Source: Streptomyces roseofulvus (GTDB taxonomy: Bacteria; Actinomycetota; Actinomycetes; Streptomycetales; Streptomycetaceae). Taken from it: a stretch of DNA of 64,000 bases. The DNA lies in contig NZ_BAAAWE010000001.1 in assembly GCF_039534915.1 (NCBI RefSeq), positions 3,348,001 to 3,412,000 on the forward strand, read 5' to 3'. The notes under the pieces are model-generated. The model was not told the origin of the DNA and did not search any database. It saw only the letters and a list, made by a program, of their open reading frames with translations. This document shows positions 9,588-17,734 of the stretch, in pieces (the stretch's first letter is position 1; every line of letters starts with the position of its first letter). The position numbers and the translations under genes are program-made.

Positions 9588-10460
9588 TCACTTCGCGTGG
9601 CGTCCGAGGAAGTCGCGGACCAGGGCCGCGATCTCCTCGCCGTGGGTCTCCAGCGCGAAGTGCCCGGCGTCGAGCAGGTGGATCTCCGCGTCGGGCAGGT
9701 CCCGGGCGAAGGCCTCGGCACCGGCCGGGCCGAAGATCTCGTCGTTGCGCCCCCAGACGGCGAGCAGCGGCGGCCGGTGGGTGCGGAAGTACTCCTGGAA
9801 GGCCGGGTAGCCGTCGAGGTTGAACTGGTAGTCCCAGAAGAGCTGGAGCTGGATCTCCTTGTTGCCGGGCCGGTCGAGGCCGGCCTGGTCCAGGGTCCAG
9901 GTCTCGGGGGCGATCCGGTCGAGCCGGTCGGCGGGGACGCCGTGGGTGTACTGCCAGCGGGTGGCCTCGGCGGTGAGCAGCTCGCGTACCGCCGGCTCGT
10001 GGGCGGCCCGGTCCTCGGCGTGGGCGAAGAGGACGTCCCAGAAGGGCGTGAAGCCCTCCAGGTAGGCGTTGCCGCTCTGGGTGACGATCGCGGTGACGCG
10101 CTCGGGGTGCCGGGAGGCGATCCGCAGGCCGATGGGGGCGCCGTAGTCCTGGATGTAGAGCGCGAAGCGCTCCGCGCCGAGCCGGTCGAGGAGTCCGAGG
10201 GTGATCTCGGTGAGCTTCTCGAAGCCGTACGCGAAGTCCTCGACGGCCGGGGCGGCGGAGGCGCCGAAGCCGATGTGGTCGGGGGCGATCAGGTGGTAGG
10301 AGTCGGCGAGCTCGGCGATGAGCCCCCGGTACATGTGCGAGCTGGACGGGAAGCCGTGCAGCAGGACGAGGGTGGGGTTGGCCGGGTCGCCGGCCTCCCG
10401 GTAGAAGACGTCGAGCCCGTCGACGGTGACGGTGTGGGCGCGCAGGGCGAAGCTGGACAT
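9588..10460 (-). CDS. Alpha/beta hydrolase, haloalkane dehalogenase/epoxide hydrolase type
   Basis: 290 residues from ATG 10460 with GGGGAG 7 bases upstream. The oxyanion region is LLHGFPSSSHMYRGL; the nucleophile elbow reads YIQDYGAPIG, with Asp as nucleophile, as in haloalkane dehalogenases and epoxide hydrolases rather than Ser esterases; the acid is in WGRNDEIF and the catalytic His in AGHFALETH. Cytoplasmic, no signal. It is divergent from a TetR gene with two palindromic operators between them, so it is probably the target of that repressor. The natural substrate cannot be read from the sequence. Confidence 0.88.
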   Translation of the reverse strand: MSSFALRAHTVTVDGLDVFYREAGDPANPTLVLLHGFPSSSHMYRGLIAELADSYHLIAPDHIGFGASAAPAVEDFAYGFEKLTEITLGLLDRLGAERFALYIQDYGAPIGLRIASRHPERVTAIVTQSGNAYLEGFTPFWDVLFAHAEDRAAHEPAVRELLTAEATRWQYTHGVPADRLDRIAPETWTLDQAGLDRPGNKEIQLQLFWDYQFNLDGYPAFQEYFRTHRPPLLAVWGRNDEIFGPAGAEAFARDLPDAEIHLLDAGHFALETHGEEIAALVRDFLGRHAK

Positions 10461-10485
10461 GGCTGACTCCCCGTTCTGGTCTCCG

Positions 10486-10511
10486 ATCGGGAGAACGGTC
10501 GTTCTCCCGAT
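10486..10511. promoter_or_regulatory. Perfect palindromic operator 1 of the TetR/hydrolase pair
   Basis: Arms ATCGGGAGAACG (10486-10497) and CGTTCTCCCGAT (10500-10511) separated by 2 bases. It lies just upstream of the hydrolase gene. It shares the half-site GGAGAAC with the second palindrome, which supports recognition by one protein, the TetR regulator encoded next to it. Confidence 0.7.
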
Positions 10512-10524
10512 GCCCTGTAGAGTA

Positions 10525-10542
10525 GGAGAACGATGGTTCTCC
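10525..10542. promoter_or_regulatory. Palindromic operator 2 of the TetR/hydrolase pair
   Basis: Arms GGAGAAC (10525-10531) and GTTCTCC (10536-10542) with a 4-base spacer, 17 bases before the TetR start. Same half-site as operator 1. Confidence 0.65.
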
Positions 10543-10559
10543 ACGCAAGGGGTGAGCGA

Positions 10560-11120
10560 ATGGATGCGGAAACCGCCGGGCTGAGGGTGCTGGACACCGC
10601 GGAGCGGCTCTTCGACGAACGGGGGGTGCAGGCCGTCGGCATGGACGCCATCCGCTCCGCGTCCGGCGTCTCGCTCAAGCGGCTGTACCAGGTCTTCCCG
10701 TCCAAGGAACTGCTCGTGGAGGCGGTCCTGAAGCGCCGGGACGAGGCCGTCAGGGGCTCGCTGACCGCCCACGGCGCCCGGACCGCCGAGGGGCCGTACG
10801 AACGCGTCCTGGCGGTCTTCGACTGGCTCGGCGACTGGTTCGCGGAGCCCGGCTTCCGCGGCTGCGCCTTCATCAACGCCTTCGGGGAGCTGGGCGGGGT
10901 GACCCCGTCCGTGGCCGCGATCGCCCGCGACCACAAGGAGGCCCTGCGGGGCTACCTCGCGGAGCAGACCGACGCCCTGGGCGCCCCGCGGGAGCTCGCC
11001 GACCAGCTGGCCCTGCTCGCCAACGGCGCCATGGCGATCGCGGGCATCACCGGCTCCGCGGAGCCGGCCGCCCAGGCGAAGGCGGCGGCCCGCGTCCTGC
11101 TCGACGCGGCGCGCCCCTGA
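10560..11120 (+). CDS. TetR-family transcriptional repressor
   Basis: 186 residues from ATG 10560 (MDAETAGLRVLDTAERLFDE), with an AAGGGG ribosome site; an earlier in-frame start at 10533 overlaps operator 2 and is not preferred. The N-terminal helix-turn-helix (about 10-50) reads VGMDAIRSASGVSLKRLYQV followed by FPSKELL, the TetR signature. The C-terminal ligand domain contains FRGCAFINAFGELG, typical of the subfamily related to AcrR/YcdC. It lies divergent from the alpha/beta hydrolase gene with two shared-half-site palindromes between, so it probably represses both. The inducer is unknown. Confidence 0.9.
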   Translation: MDAETAGLRVLDTAERLFDERGVQAVGMDAIRSASGVSLKRLYQVFPSKELLVEAVLKRRDEAVRGSLTAHGARTAEGPYERVLAVFDWLGDWFAEPGFRGCAFINAFGELGGVTPSVAAIARDHKEALRGYLAEQTDALGAPRELADQLALLANGAMAIAGITGSAEPAAQAKAAARVLLDAARP

Positions 11121-11128
11121 GCACGCGG

Positions 11129-11165
11129 AAGGGCCCGCCCGGCGCGAAGCCGGACGGGCCCTTCC
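11129..11165. terminator. Bidirectional terminator hairpin
   Basis: Arms GAAGGGCCCG (11129-11138) and CGGGCCCTTC (11156-11165), with further pairing CCGGC/GCCGG inside. It lies between the convergent TetR and Bax-inhibitor-like genes. Confidence 0.85.
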
Positions 11166-11181
11166 CCCGTCACGGGGTGCG

Positions 11182-12084
11182 TCAGTCGTCGCCCTGCAGG
11201 ATCGACAGCAGACGCAGCATCTCCAGGTAGATCCACACCAGGGTCATGGTGAGACCGAAGGCGGCCAGCCAGGCCTCCTCGCGCGGCGCGCCGTAGGTCA
11301 CGCCGTCCTCGACCTGCTTGAAGTCGAGGGCCAGGAAGCAGGCGCCCAGGATGATGCCGATGACACCGAAGAGGATGCCGAGGCCACCGCTGCGGAAGCC
11401 GAGGCCGTCACCGCCGGCGAAGACCGCGAAGAGCAGGTTGGCCACCATGAGCAGCATGAAGCCCATGGCCGCGGCGATCACGAAGCCGGTGAAGCGGCGG
11501 TTGACCCGGATCCAGCCCATCTTGTAGGCGATGAGCACACCGGCGAAGACCGCCATCGTGCCGAGGACCGCCTGGATGACCACGCCGTCGGCGATGTAGG
11601 TCGAGACGGCCGCGGAGATCACACCGAGGAAGACGCCCTCGAAGGCCGCGTAGCCCAGGATGAGCGCCGGCGACGGCTTGCGCTTGAAGGACTGCACCAG
11701 CGACAGGACCAGGGCGACCAGGGCGGCGCCGATGGCGATGCCGTAGGACTTGCCGAGGTTCGCCGGGTCGACCGGCAGCAGGAGCCAGGACAGGACAGCG
11801 GTGAGCACGACCGTACCGAGCGTCATGGCCGTACGGCTCACGACGTCGTCGATCGTCATCACGTTGCCGCGGGCCTGCTGCGGGGCGCCCGTCTGGACGT
11901 CCTGCGGCGCGTAGGGGTTGGTGGCGTACGGGTTGGTCGCACCGTCCGCGTACGGGTTGCCGGTCGCGTACGGGTTGGCTCCGACGGCGGGGCCCCCGGC
12001 CTGCGGCTGCTGCGCGTTGAAGCCCGCGTAGCCGTTGTCGCGGCTGAACCCCCGTCGCGAGAAGACCGGGTTGCTGCTCCTCAT
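11182..12084 (-). CDS. Bax inhibitor-1/YccA-family membrane protein
   Basis: 300 residues from ATG 12084, preceded by GGAGGAG. The cytoplasmic N-terminus (about 1-80) has NPYA repeats (NPYATGNPYADGATNPYA), a Gly/Pro/Tyr-rich tail common in Streptomyces membrane proteins. About seven hydrophobic segments follow (from residue 85), including LTAVLSWLLLPV, IGAALVALVLSLV and LGIILGACFLALDF. The C-terminal end LVWIYLEMLRLLSIL is the typical end of this family. Bacterial members (YetJ, YccA) are pH-sensitive calcium leak channels or interact with FtsH. Exact role here is inference. Confidence 0.88.
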   Translation of the reverse strand: MRSSNPVFSRRGFSRDNGYAGFNAQQPQAGGPAVGANPYATGNPYADGATNPYATNPYAPQDVQTGAPQQARGNVMTIDDVVSRTAMTLGTVVLTAVLSWLLLPVDPANLGKSYGIAIGAALVALVLSLVQSFKRKPSPALILGYAAFEGVFLGVISAAVSTYIADGVVIQAVLGTMAVFAGVLIAYKMGWIRVNRRFTGFVIAAAMGFMLLMVANLLFAVFAGGDGLGFRSGGLGILFGVIGIILGACFLALDFKQVEDGVTYGAPREEAWLAAFGLTMTLVWIYLEMLRLLSILQGDD

Positions 12085-12101
12085 CTCACTCCTCCATGGA
12101 C

Positions 12102-12117
12102 GGCCGCGCGCGCGGCC
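12102..12117. repeat. GC palindrome before the Bax-inhibitor-like gene
   Basis: GGCCGCGCGCGCGGCC, a perfect 16-bp palindrome, 18 bases upstream of the start codon. It lies in the leader or promoter of that gene and might slow or stop transcription; role unknown. Confidence 0.35.
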
Positions 12118-12214
12118 TTGCGTCAAGGGTAATGCGTAGGCAAAAGAAACTCTCTAGTGCTCGGGGAGGATCTTTTGCGACAGCTTTCGACCTTCCTCGG
12201 CCACCGGCGACCTC

Positions 12215-12253
12215 GGGGAGGAAGGAGGAGGGAGGAGGAGAGGGGGAGAGGGG
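12215..12253. repeat. 39-base uninterrupted purine tract
   Basis: Only A and G on the plus strand, mostly GGAGGA units, continuing as GGGAGGA after one C. It lies 50-90 bases beyond the 3' end of the bldA tRNA gene, which is on the minus strand and so would be transcribed as a pyrimidine tract. It could help termination or form a triplex; nothing else is visible here. Confidence 0.6.
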
Positions 12254-12304
12254 CGGGAGGACGGGCTCGTGGGCCGGGCCGCAGGCGTGCGCCTGAGGCC
12301 GTGG

Positions 12305-12390
12305 TGGTGCCCGGAACCGGACTTGAACCGGTACGGCCCGAAGGCCAGCGAGGTTTAAGCTCGCCGTGTCTGCTATTCCACCATCCGGGC
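12305..12390 (-). tRNA. bldA: tRNA-Leu (anticodon UAA), the bldA tRNA
   Basis: Reads UUA leucine codons, the rare codon that Streptomyces uses for developmental and antibiotic regulation genes. Acceptor arms GCCCGGA (12384-12390) and TCCGGGC (12309-12315) pair; discriminator A and encoded CCA at 12305-12308. The anticodon stem-loop GCGAG-CTTAAAC-CTCGC gives anticodon TAA. The T arm reads CCGGTTCAAGTCCGG. A long variable arm (TGGCCTTCGGGCCG) marks it as a class II tRNA. In S. coelicolor the single tRNA of this type is bldA. My eye scan found no in-frame TTA codon in the annotated genes, which fits its regulatory use. Confidence 0.97.
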
Positions 12391-12473
12391 GTTGCCGCGA
12401 TGCTCCGCGTTGGCACAGGAGCCTATCGGGGCCCCTTCCCTCGTCCGGCGGAACGAGCGACCGATGTTGTCTT

Positions 12474-12501
12474 ATTTTATTGACGTCTGAGGGTGCGTCA
12501 G
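12474..12501 (-). promoter_or_regulatory. Candidate bldA promoter
   Basis: On the minus strand CTGACG (12496-12501) and TAAAAT (12474-12479) are separated by 16 bases, an acceptable sigma-70-type pair, with a start expected about 75 bases before the tRNA. The AT-rich block TTATTTTATTG is unusual for this genome. The remaining stretch to 12818 holds no gene other than the leader of the ABC operon. Confidence 0.4.
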
Positions 12502-12750
12502 CGCAGGTGAGCAGCGTTTTCGCAAACTGTGACCGGGGTCGCAGGCGCAAAGCGACCACCCCCGGATTGACCAGATCTCGACGCATGTGTGTCACGTCCG
12601 CCGTCGGGGTCGCCGTCATACCAGAGGAGGACCCACGGGGGTCCCGGTCCGACCCAAGGCGGCCCCTCGAACGGGCACGTGGACGGACGACCCGGGCAGG
12701 AACGTCCGAAACGATGGAGTGGTTCCCGGGACACCCGGTTCCGGACCAGC

Positions 12751-12794
12751 CAGCCGCGATCAGCCGCGATCAGCCAGCGCGATCAGCCGCGATC
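12751..12794. repeat. Reiterated GATCAGCCGC-type decamers
   Basis: CAGCCGCGAT occurs twice in tandem (12751-12770), then CAGCCAGCGCGAT, then CAGCCGCGAT again (12785-12794). The block ends about 25 bases before the start of the ABC ATPase gene. It may be a multi-copy regulator site or simple replication slippage. Confidence 0.6.
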
Positions 12795-12818
12795 ACCGTC
12801 GTGACAGGAGTCCCCCTC

Positions 12819-13589
12819 GTGACCACCACCCCCACCGTGCCCCGCACCACCGCGGTGGCCGCCCGCGCCACGGAGCTCACGAAGGTCTACGGAGAGGGCG
12901 AGACCCAGGTGGTCGCGCTCGACCGGGTCAGCGTGGACTTCCGCCAGGGCGAGTTCACCGCGATCATGGGCCCCTCCGGCTCCGGCAAGTCGACGCTCAT
13001 GCACTGCGTCGCCGGCCTCGACTCCTTCTCCTCCGGCTCGGTCCGGATCGGCGACACCGAGCTGTCGACCCTCAAGGACAAGCACCTCACCCAGCTCCGC
13101 CGGGACAAGATCGGCTTCATCTTCCAGGCGTTCAACCTGCTGCCGACCCTGACCGCCATGGAGAACATCACGCTCCCCATGGACATCGCCGGCCGCAAGC
13201 CCGACCAGGCCTGGGTCCGGCAGGTCATCGACATGCTCGGCCTCTCGGGCCGGCTCAAGCACCGCCCCACCGAGCTCTCCGGCGGCCAGCAGCAGCGCGT
13301 CGCCGTCGCCCGCGCCCTCGCCTCCCAGCCCGAGATCATCTTCGGCGACGAGCCCACCGGAAACCTGGACTCGCGCTCCGGCGCCGAGGTCCTCGGCTTC
13401 CTCCGCAACTCGGTCCGCGAGCTCGGCCAGACCGTCGTCATGGTCACCCACGACCCCGTCGCCGCCTCCTACGCCGACCGCGTGATCTTCCTGGCCGACG
13501 GCCGGATCGTCGACGAGATGCTGCGCCCCTCCGCCGACGGCGTCCTCGACCGCATGAAGGCGTTCGACGCCAAGGGCCGTACGAGCTGA
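12819..13589 (+). CDS. ABC transporter ATP-binding protein, MacB/LolD type
   Basis: 256 residues from GTG 12819, with AGGAG 8 bases upstream; the longer open frame before it is non-coding repeats. Walker A is GPSGSGKST (51-59), the signature LSGGQ (153-157), Walker B IIFGDEP (173-179), and the H-loop follows in MVTHDPVAASYAD. GLDSFSSGSV and the Q-loop FQAFNLLPT place it in the MacB/LolD/FtsE group, which powers mechanotransmission or extraction of lipids and lipoproteins rather than import. It forms a transporter with the permease 78 bases downstream. Confidence 0.93.
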   Translation: MTTTPTVPRTTAVAARATELTKVYGEGETQVVALDRVSVDFRQGEFTAIMGPSGSGKSTLMHCVAGLDSFSSGSVRIGDTELSTLKDKHLTQLRRDKIGFIFQAFNLLPTLTAMENITLPMDIAGRKPDQAWVRQVIDMLGLSGRLKHRPTELSGGQQQRVAVARALASQPEIIFGDEPTGNLDSRSGAEVLGFLRNSVRELGQTVVMVTHDPVAASYADRVIFLADGRIVDEMLRPSADGVLDRMKAFDAKGRTS

Positions 13590-13667
13590 CGCGCCGCGGC
13601 CCCGCGCCCGCCGGCGCCGCGGGCCCCGCACCCGACTCCCGTCCCGCCTTCCTCCAGGACCTCACCC

Positions 13668-16199
13668 ATGTTCCGTACCGCCCTGCGCAACGTCCTCGCG
13701 CACAAGGCGCGGCTGCTGATGACCGTGCTCGCCGTGATGCTCGGCGTCGCCTTCGTCTCCGGCACCCTCGTCTTCACCGACACCCTCTCCCAGGCCTTCC
13801 GCGGCCAGTCCGCGAAGAGCTACGACGACGTCGCCGTGGCCGTCGCCCTGCGGCCGGATCCCGAGGAGGCCGCCAAGAACCCCGGCCTCTCCCAGGCCAC
13901 CGTCGACAAGGTCGCGAAGCTCGACGGCGTCACCGGCGTCCGGCCGCGCGTCGACGGCTTCGCCGGCGTCCCGGACGCGAAGGGCAAGCTGATCGGCTCC
14001 GGCTGGTCCAACAAGGGCACCAACTTCGCCCCCGGCCCCGACGGCAAGGACCCGGCCCTCTCCTTCACCACCGGGAACGGCCCCGCCGCGGCGGACCAGA
14101 TCGCCCTCGACAAGGAGACCGCCGACAAGGGCGGCTACCAGGTCGGCGAGCGGGTCCGCGTCGCCACCAACGGCCCGGTGAAGGAGTACACCCTCTCCGG
14201 CGTCTTCACCACCGAGGACGGCGCCGTCAACGCCGGCGGCAGCCTCGTCGTCTTCGACGCCCCGGTCGCCCAGAAGCTCTACCTCAAGCCGGGCTACTAC
14301 TCCGACCTGAACGTCTCGGCGGCCAAGGGCACCGACGCCGGGAAGCTCCGCGACGAGATCCTGAAGGTCGTCCCGAAGGCAGCCACCGCCCAGACCGGCC
14401 AGGCCCTCGCCGACGAGCAGGCCCGCGAGATCGAGTCCGGCCTCGGCAGCCTCAACCAGATGCTGCTCGGCTTCGCCGGCATCGCGCTCTTCGTCGGCAT
14501 CTTCCTGATCTCCAACACCTTCACCATGCTGGTCGCCCAGCGCACCAGGGAACTGGCCCTGATGCGCGCGGTGGGCGCCTCGCGCAAGCAGATCACCCGC
14601 TCCGTCCTCGCCGAGGCCGGCGTCGTCGGCCTGGTCGCCTCCGCCGTCGGCTACGTCCTCGGCATCGGGCTCGCCGTGGGCCTGCGCTCCGGCATGGCCG
14701 CCTTCGAGCTGAAGGTCCCGGACGGCGAGCTGGTGCTCGGCGCCACTCCGGTCCTCGCCGCCTTCGGCGTCGGCGTCCTCATCACCGTGCTGGCCGCCTG
14801 GCTGCCCGGCCGCCGCGCCGCGAAGATCCCGCCGGTCGCCGCGATGAACAGCGTCCACGCCACCCCGAACACCAAGTCGCTCGTCGTACGGAACGCGATC
14901 GGGGCCGCCGTCACCGCGATCGGCGCCGTCCTCATCGTGCTCGGTGCCAACACCGGCGGCGACGAGGGCCGCATGATCATCGCGGGCGGCGCCTTCGCCA
15001 CCCTCGTCGGCGTCATCATCCTCATCCCCTTCCTGTCCCGGCCGGTGATCGCCCTGATCCGCCCCTTCTTCGTGAAGGTCTTCGGGATCTCCGGCAAGCT
15101 CGCCGGCCTCAACGCGGTCCGCAACCCGCGCCGCACCGGCGCCACCGCCTCCGCGCTCGCCATCGGCCTCACCCTGGTCACCGGCCTCACCGTGATCGGC
15201 GTCAGCGCCGGCCAGGCCCTCGACAAGATGACCGTCGACAACATCAAGGCCGACTACATGGTCACCATGGCCAGCGGCGACGGCCTGTCGCAGGAGGCCC
15301 TGACGGCCCTGGAGAAGGCCCCGGGCGTCACCGCGGTCTCCCCGCAGCAGGCCGGCGCCTTCGAGATCAAGGGCACCTACACCTCCGCCTCCGGCGTCAC
15401 CCCCGGCGCCATCGAGAAGGTCCTCAAGGTCGACGTCGTGAACGGCTCGCTGGCCGGGCTCGCCGACGGACAGATCGCCGTCGCCGAGAAGACCGCCGAC
15501 AAGCGCGGCCTCAAGGTCGGCGCCACCGTCCCGGTCGAGTACCTGGACAAGAAGAAGGGCGAGCTGAGGATCGCCGCGGTCTACAAGGACAGCGAGTTCC
15601 TCTCCCCCGTCCTCGTGGACACGAAGATCCTCGACGCGCACGACCCGGAGAAGTACATCCCGCAGATCTTCGTCTCCACCGACGGCGGTCCGAGCGACGC
15701 CCGCGAGCAGGCCCTGATCAAGGCCCTGGGCGACAACCCCGCCATCTCCGTCATGGACGAGAAGGACATCCGCGACACCTTCGGCGGCCAGATCAACCTG
15801 ATGCTCAACATCATGTACGGCCTGCTCGCGATGGCCCTGATCATCGCCGTCCTCGGCGTCGTCAACACCCTCGCGATGTCCGTCTTCGAGCGCCAGCAGG
15901 AGATCGGCATGATCCGGGCGATCGGTCTCGACCGCCGCCGGGTGAAGCGCATGGTCCGCCTGGAGGCCGTGGTCATCTCGGTCTTCGGCGCGATCGTCGG
16001 CATCGGCCTCGGCACCTTCCTCGCCTGGGCCATCGGCAAGACCTTCGAGTCGAGCCTGCCGGGCTACGGCCTGGTCGTGCCGTGGGACCGGGTCGGGATC
16101 TTCCTGGTGCTGGCCGGCCTGGTCGGCGTGCTGGCCTCGCTCTGGCCGGCCCGCAGCGCCGCCCGCCTGAACATGCTCACCGCCATCAAGGCCGAGTAG
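13668..16199 (+). CDS. ABC transporter permease, FtsX/MacB type
   Basis: 843 residues. One N-terminal membrane segment (about 18-40, LLMTVLAVMLGVAFVSGTLV) is followed by a large MacB periplasmic-core-like domain, then membrane segments at about 262-400 with the FtsX motif LVAQRTRELALMRAVGASRK, then a second similar half ending with a FtsX domain (FERQQEIGMIRAIGLDRRR) near 770-843. The duplicated FtsX arrangement is typical of actinobacterial permeases of lipid or peptide exporters. Immediately downstream of its ATPase; ends just before a perfect terminator hairpin. Substrate is unknown. Confidence 0.92.
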   Translation: MFRTALRNVLAHKARLLMTVLAVMLGVAFVSGTLVFTDTLSQAFRGQSAKSYDDVAVAVALRPDPEEAAKNPGLSQATVDKVAKLDGVTGVRPRVDGFAGVPDAKGKLIGSGWSNKGTNFAPGPDGKDPALSFTTGNGPAAADQIALDKETADKGGYQVGERVRVATNGPVKEYTLSGVFTTEDGAVNAGGSLVVFDAPVAQKLYLKPGYYSDLNVSAAKGTDAGKLRDEILKVVPKAATAQTGQALADEQAREIESGLGSLNQMLLGFAGIALFVGIFLISNTFTMLVAQRTRELALMRAVGASRKQITRSVLAEAGVVGLVASAVGYVLGIGLAVGLRSGMAAFELKVPDGELVLGATPVLAAFGVGVLITVLAAWLPGRRAAKIPPVAAMNSVHATPNTKSLVVRNAIGAAVTAIGAVLIVLGANTGGDEGRMIIAGGAFATLVGVIILIPFLSRPVIALIRPFFVKVFGISGKLAGLNAVRNPRRTGATASALAIGLTLVTGLTVIGVSAGQALDKMTVDNIKADYMVTMASGDGLSQEALTALEKAPGVTAVSPQQAGAFEIKGTYTSASGVTPGAIEKVLKVDVVNGSLAGLADGQIAVAEKTADKRGLKVGATVPVEYLDKKKGELRIAAVYKDSEFLSPVLVDTKILDAHDPEKYIPQIFVSTDGGPSDAREQALIKALGDNPAISVMDEKDIRDTFGGQINLMLNIMYGLLAMALIIAVLGVVNTLAMSVFERQQEIGMIRAIGLDRRRVKRMVRLEAVVISVFGAIVGIGLGTFLAWAIGKTFESSLPGYGLVVPWDRVGIFLVLAGLVGVLASLWPARSAARLNMLTAIKAE

Positions 16200-16213
16200 G
16201 TCCGGACACGAGC

Positions 16214-16247
16214 AAGGGCCGGAGTCCCCGCGGGGACTCCGGCCCTT
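16214..16247. terminator. Perfect 34-bp palindromic terminator
   Basis: Arms of 17 bp (AAGGGCCGGAGTCCCCG and its complement) meet without spacer at 16230/16231. It separates the plus-strand ABC operon from the convergent cyclopropane synthase gene and can act both ways. Confidence 0.9.
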
Positions 16248-16250
16248 CCG

Positions 16251-17549
16251 CTACTCCGTCCACTCCCGCGTCCGCCGCGGCAGCCCGCTCACGCCCGACA
16301 CCGGCGTCTTCACCGCCAGGAACTGGTTCACGCCGATCCGGTTGCGCTCGAAGGAGACCGCCGAGGCCGCCATGTAGAGCCGCCAGATCCGGGCCCGCCC
16401 GGGCGAGGTGAGCCGGACCGCCCGGTCCCACTCCCGCTCCAGGTTCGCCACCCACCGGCGCAGCGTCAGCGCGTAGTGCTCGCGGATCGCCTCCACGTCC
16501 CGGACCTCGAAGCCGGCGTCCTCCAGGGTCGTCAGGGTGCGGCCCATCGGGGCGAGTTCGCCGTCCGGGAAGACGTACGCGTCGATGAAGGCGTCCACGT
16601 GGTACGCCTCCTCGTCGGGCTCCGGGCGGCGGGAGATCTGGTGGTTCAGGAGCCGTCCGCCGGGCTTCAGGAGGCCGAACAGGATGTCGGCGTACTCCCG
16701 GTACCGCACGGCGCCGACGTGCTCGGCCATGCCGATGGAGGAGATGGCGTCGAAGGGCCCGTCGGACACGTCGCGGTAGTCCTGGACCCGGATCTCGATC
16801 CGGTCGGCGAGCCCCTCCTCCGCGATCCGCTTGCGCGCGAAGGCGGCCTGTTCGCGGGAGAGGGTGATGCCGACCACCCGGGCGCCGTACTCGCGGGCCG
16901 CGTGGATCGCCATCGAGCCCCAGCCGCAGCCCACGTCGAGCAGCCGGTCGCCCTCCTTCAGGGCCAGCTTGCGGGCGATGAGGTCCAGCTTGTCCCGCTG
17001 GGCCTCCTCCAGCGTGCCGCCGTCCGTCCAGTAGGCGCACGAGTAGACCATCGACGGGCCGAGCACCAGCGCGTAGAAGTCGTTGCCCACGTCGTAGTGG
17101 TGACTGATCGCCCGCTTGTCGCGGCGCTTGCTGTGCCGGCCGCCGCTGCGGCCCCTGACCTCCTCGGCCGGCGGCTTCGGCGGCGGCAGCGGCCCGGCGA
17201 GCCGGAGCAGCGCCGCCACGGCGGCCCGGACGCGCGGGTCGCGGGCGGCGGCGAGCAGCCCGCCGCCGGTCTCCCCGTCGCGCTCCCAGAGCAGTCCGGA
17301 GAGGCGGTCCAGGGCCTCGTAGAGGTCCCCCTCGACGTCCATCTCGCCCGCCACCCAGGCACGGGCCAGGCCCAGTTCGCCCGGCTTCCAGATCATCCTG
17401 CGCAGCGCCCTGCGATCCCTGATGACCAGGACCGGGCCGGTTCCCGCGGGGCCCGCCTCGCTGCCGTCCCAGGCGCGCAGGCGCACCGGGAGGGGACTTC
17501 CCAGCAGTTCCTCGGCGAGAGTCGCGAGCCGCGTCGCGGCGTCGGCCAT
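16251..17549 (-). CDS. cfa: Cyclopropane-fatty-acyl-phospholipid synthase
   Basis: 432 residues, ATG 17549 with GGAGGTG about 9 bases upstream. Transfers a methylene group from S-adenosylmethionine to an unsaturated phospholipid acyl chain at the membrane surface. The SAM site LDVGCGWGS is at about 204-212; ISHHYDVGNDFYALVLGPSM (149-168) and SCAYW are family motifs that bind bicarbonate and lipid; IGMAEHVG carries the catalytic Glu, followed by YREYADILFGLLKPGG. The N-terminal lipid-binding part is normal. It lies downstream of ndh with a terminator between, so it probably has its own promoter. Confidence 0.92.
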   Translation of the reverse strand: MADAATRLATLAEELLGSPLPVRLRAWDGSEAGPAGTGPVLVIRDRRALRRMIWKPGELGLARAWVAGEMDVEGDLYEALDRLSGLLWERDGETGGGLLAAARDPRVRAAVAALLRLAGPLPPPKPPAEEVRGRSGGRHSKRRDKRAISHHYDVGNDFYALVLGPSMVYSCAYWTDGGTLEEAQRDKLDLIARKLALKEGDRLLDVGCGWGSMAIHAAREYGARVVGITLSREQAAFARKRIAEEGLADRIEIRVQDYRDVSDGPFDAISSIGMAEHVGAVRYREYADILFGLLKPGGRLLNHQISRRPEPDEEAYHVDAFIDAYVFPDGELAPMGRTLTTLEDAGFEVRDVEAIREHYALTLRRWVANLEREWDRAVRLTSPGRARIWRLYMAASAVSFERNRIGVNQFLAVKTPVSGVSGLPRRTREWTE

Positions 17550-17678
17550 GGTGACACACCTCCGTGGTCTTGCCCCGGACAGTCGTCCGTCGTCCTTCCG
17601 TCATCAAGGGAACACCGTCCGTAGGGATTTCCCATCCCGCCGCGACGCAAGGACTCGGCAAAACGCGCCGAAAACACG

Positions 17679-17720
17679 CCGAAGGGCCGCCCGCACCACG
17701 GATGACGGACGGCCCTTCGG
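17679..17720. terminator. Terminator hairpin after ndh
   Basis: Arms CCGAAGGGCCG (17679-17689) and CGGCCCTTCGG (17710-17720), 14 bases beyond the ndh stop on the minus strand. Confidence 0.8.
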
Positions 17721-17734
17721 TACTGCTCGGGGTG

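Noticed and set aside
12305..12390. The bldA tRNA as an attachment site for an integrative element
   Set aside because: No integrase gene, no repeated tRNA end and no atypical block adjoin it.
12587..16411. A 1274-codon frame overlapping the ABC genes
   Set aside because: Out of frame with the ATPase and permease, both of which have complete motifs; the composition is Arg/Pro-rich noise.
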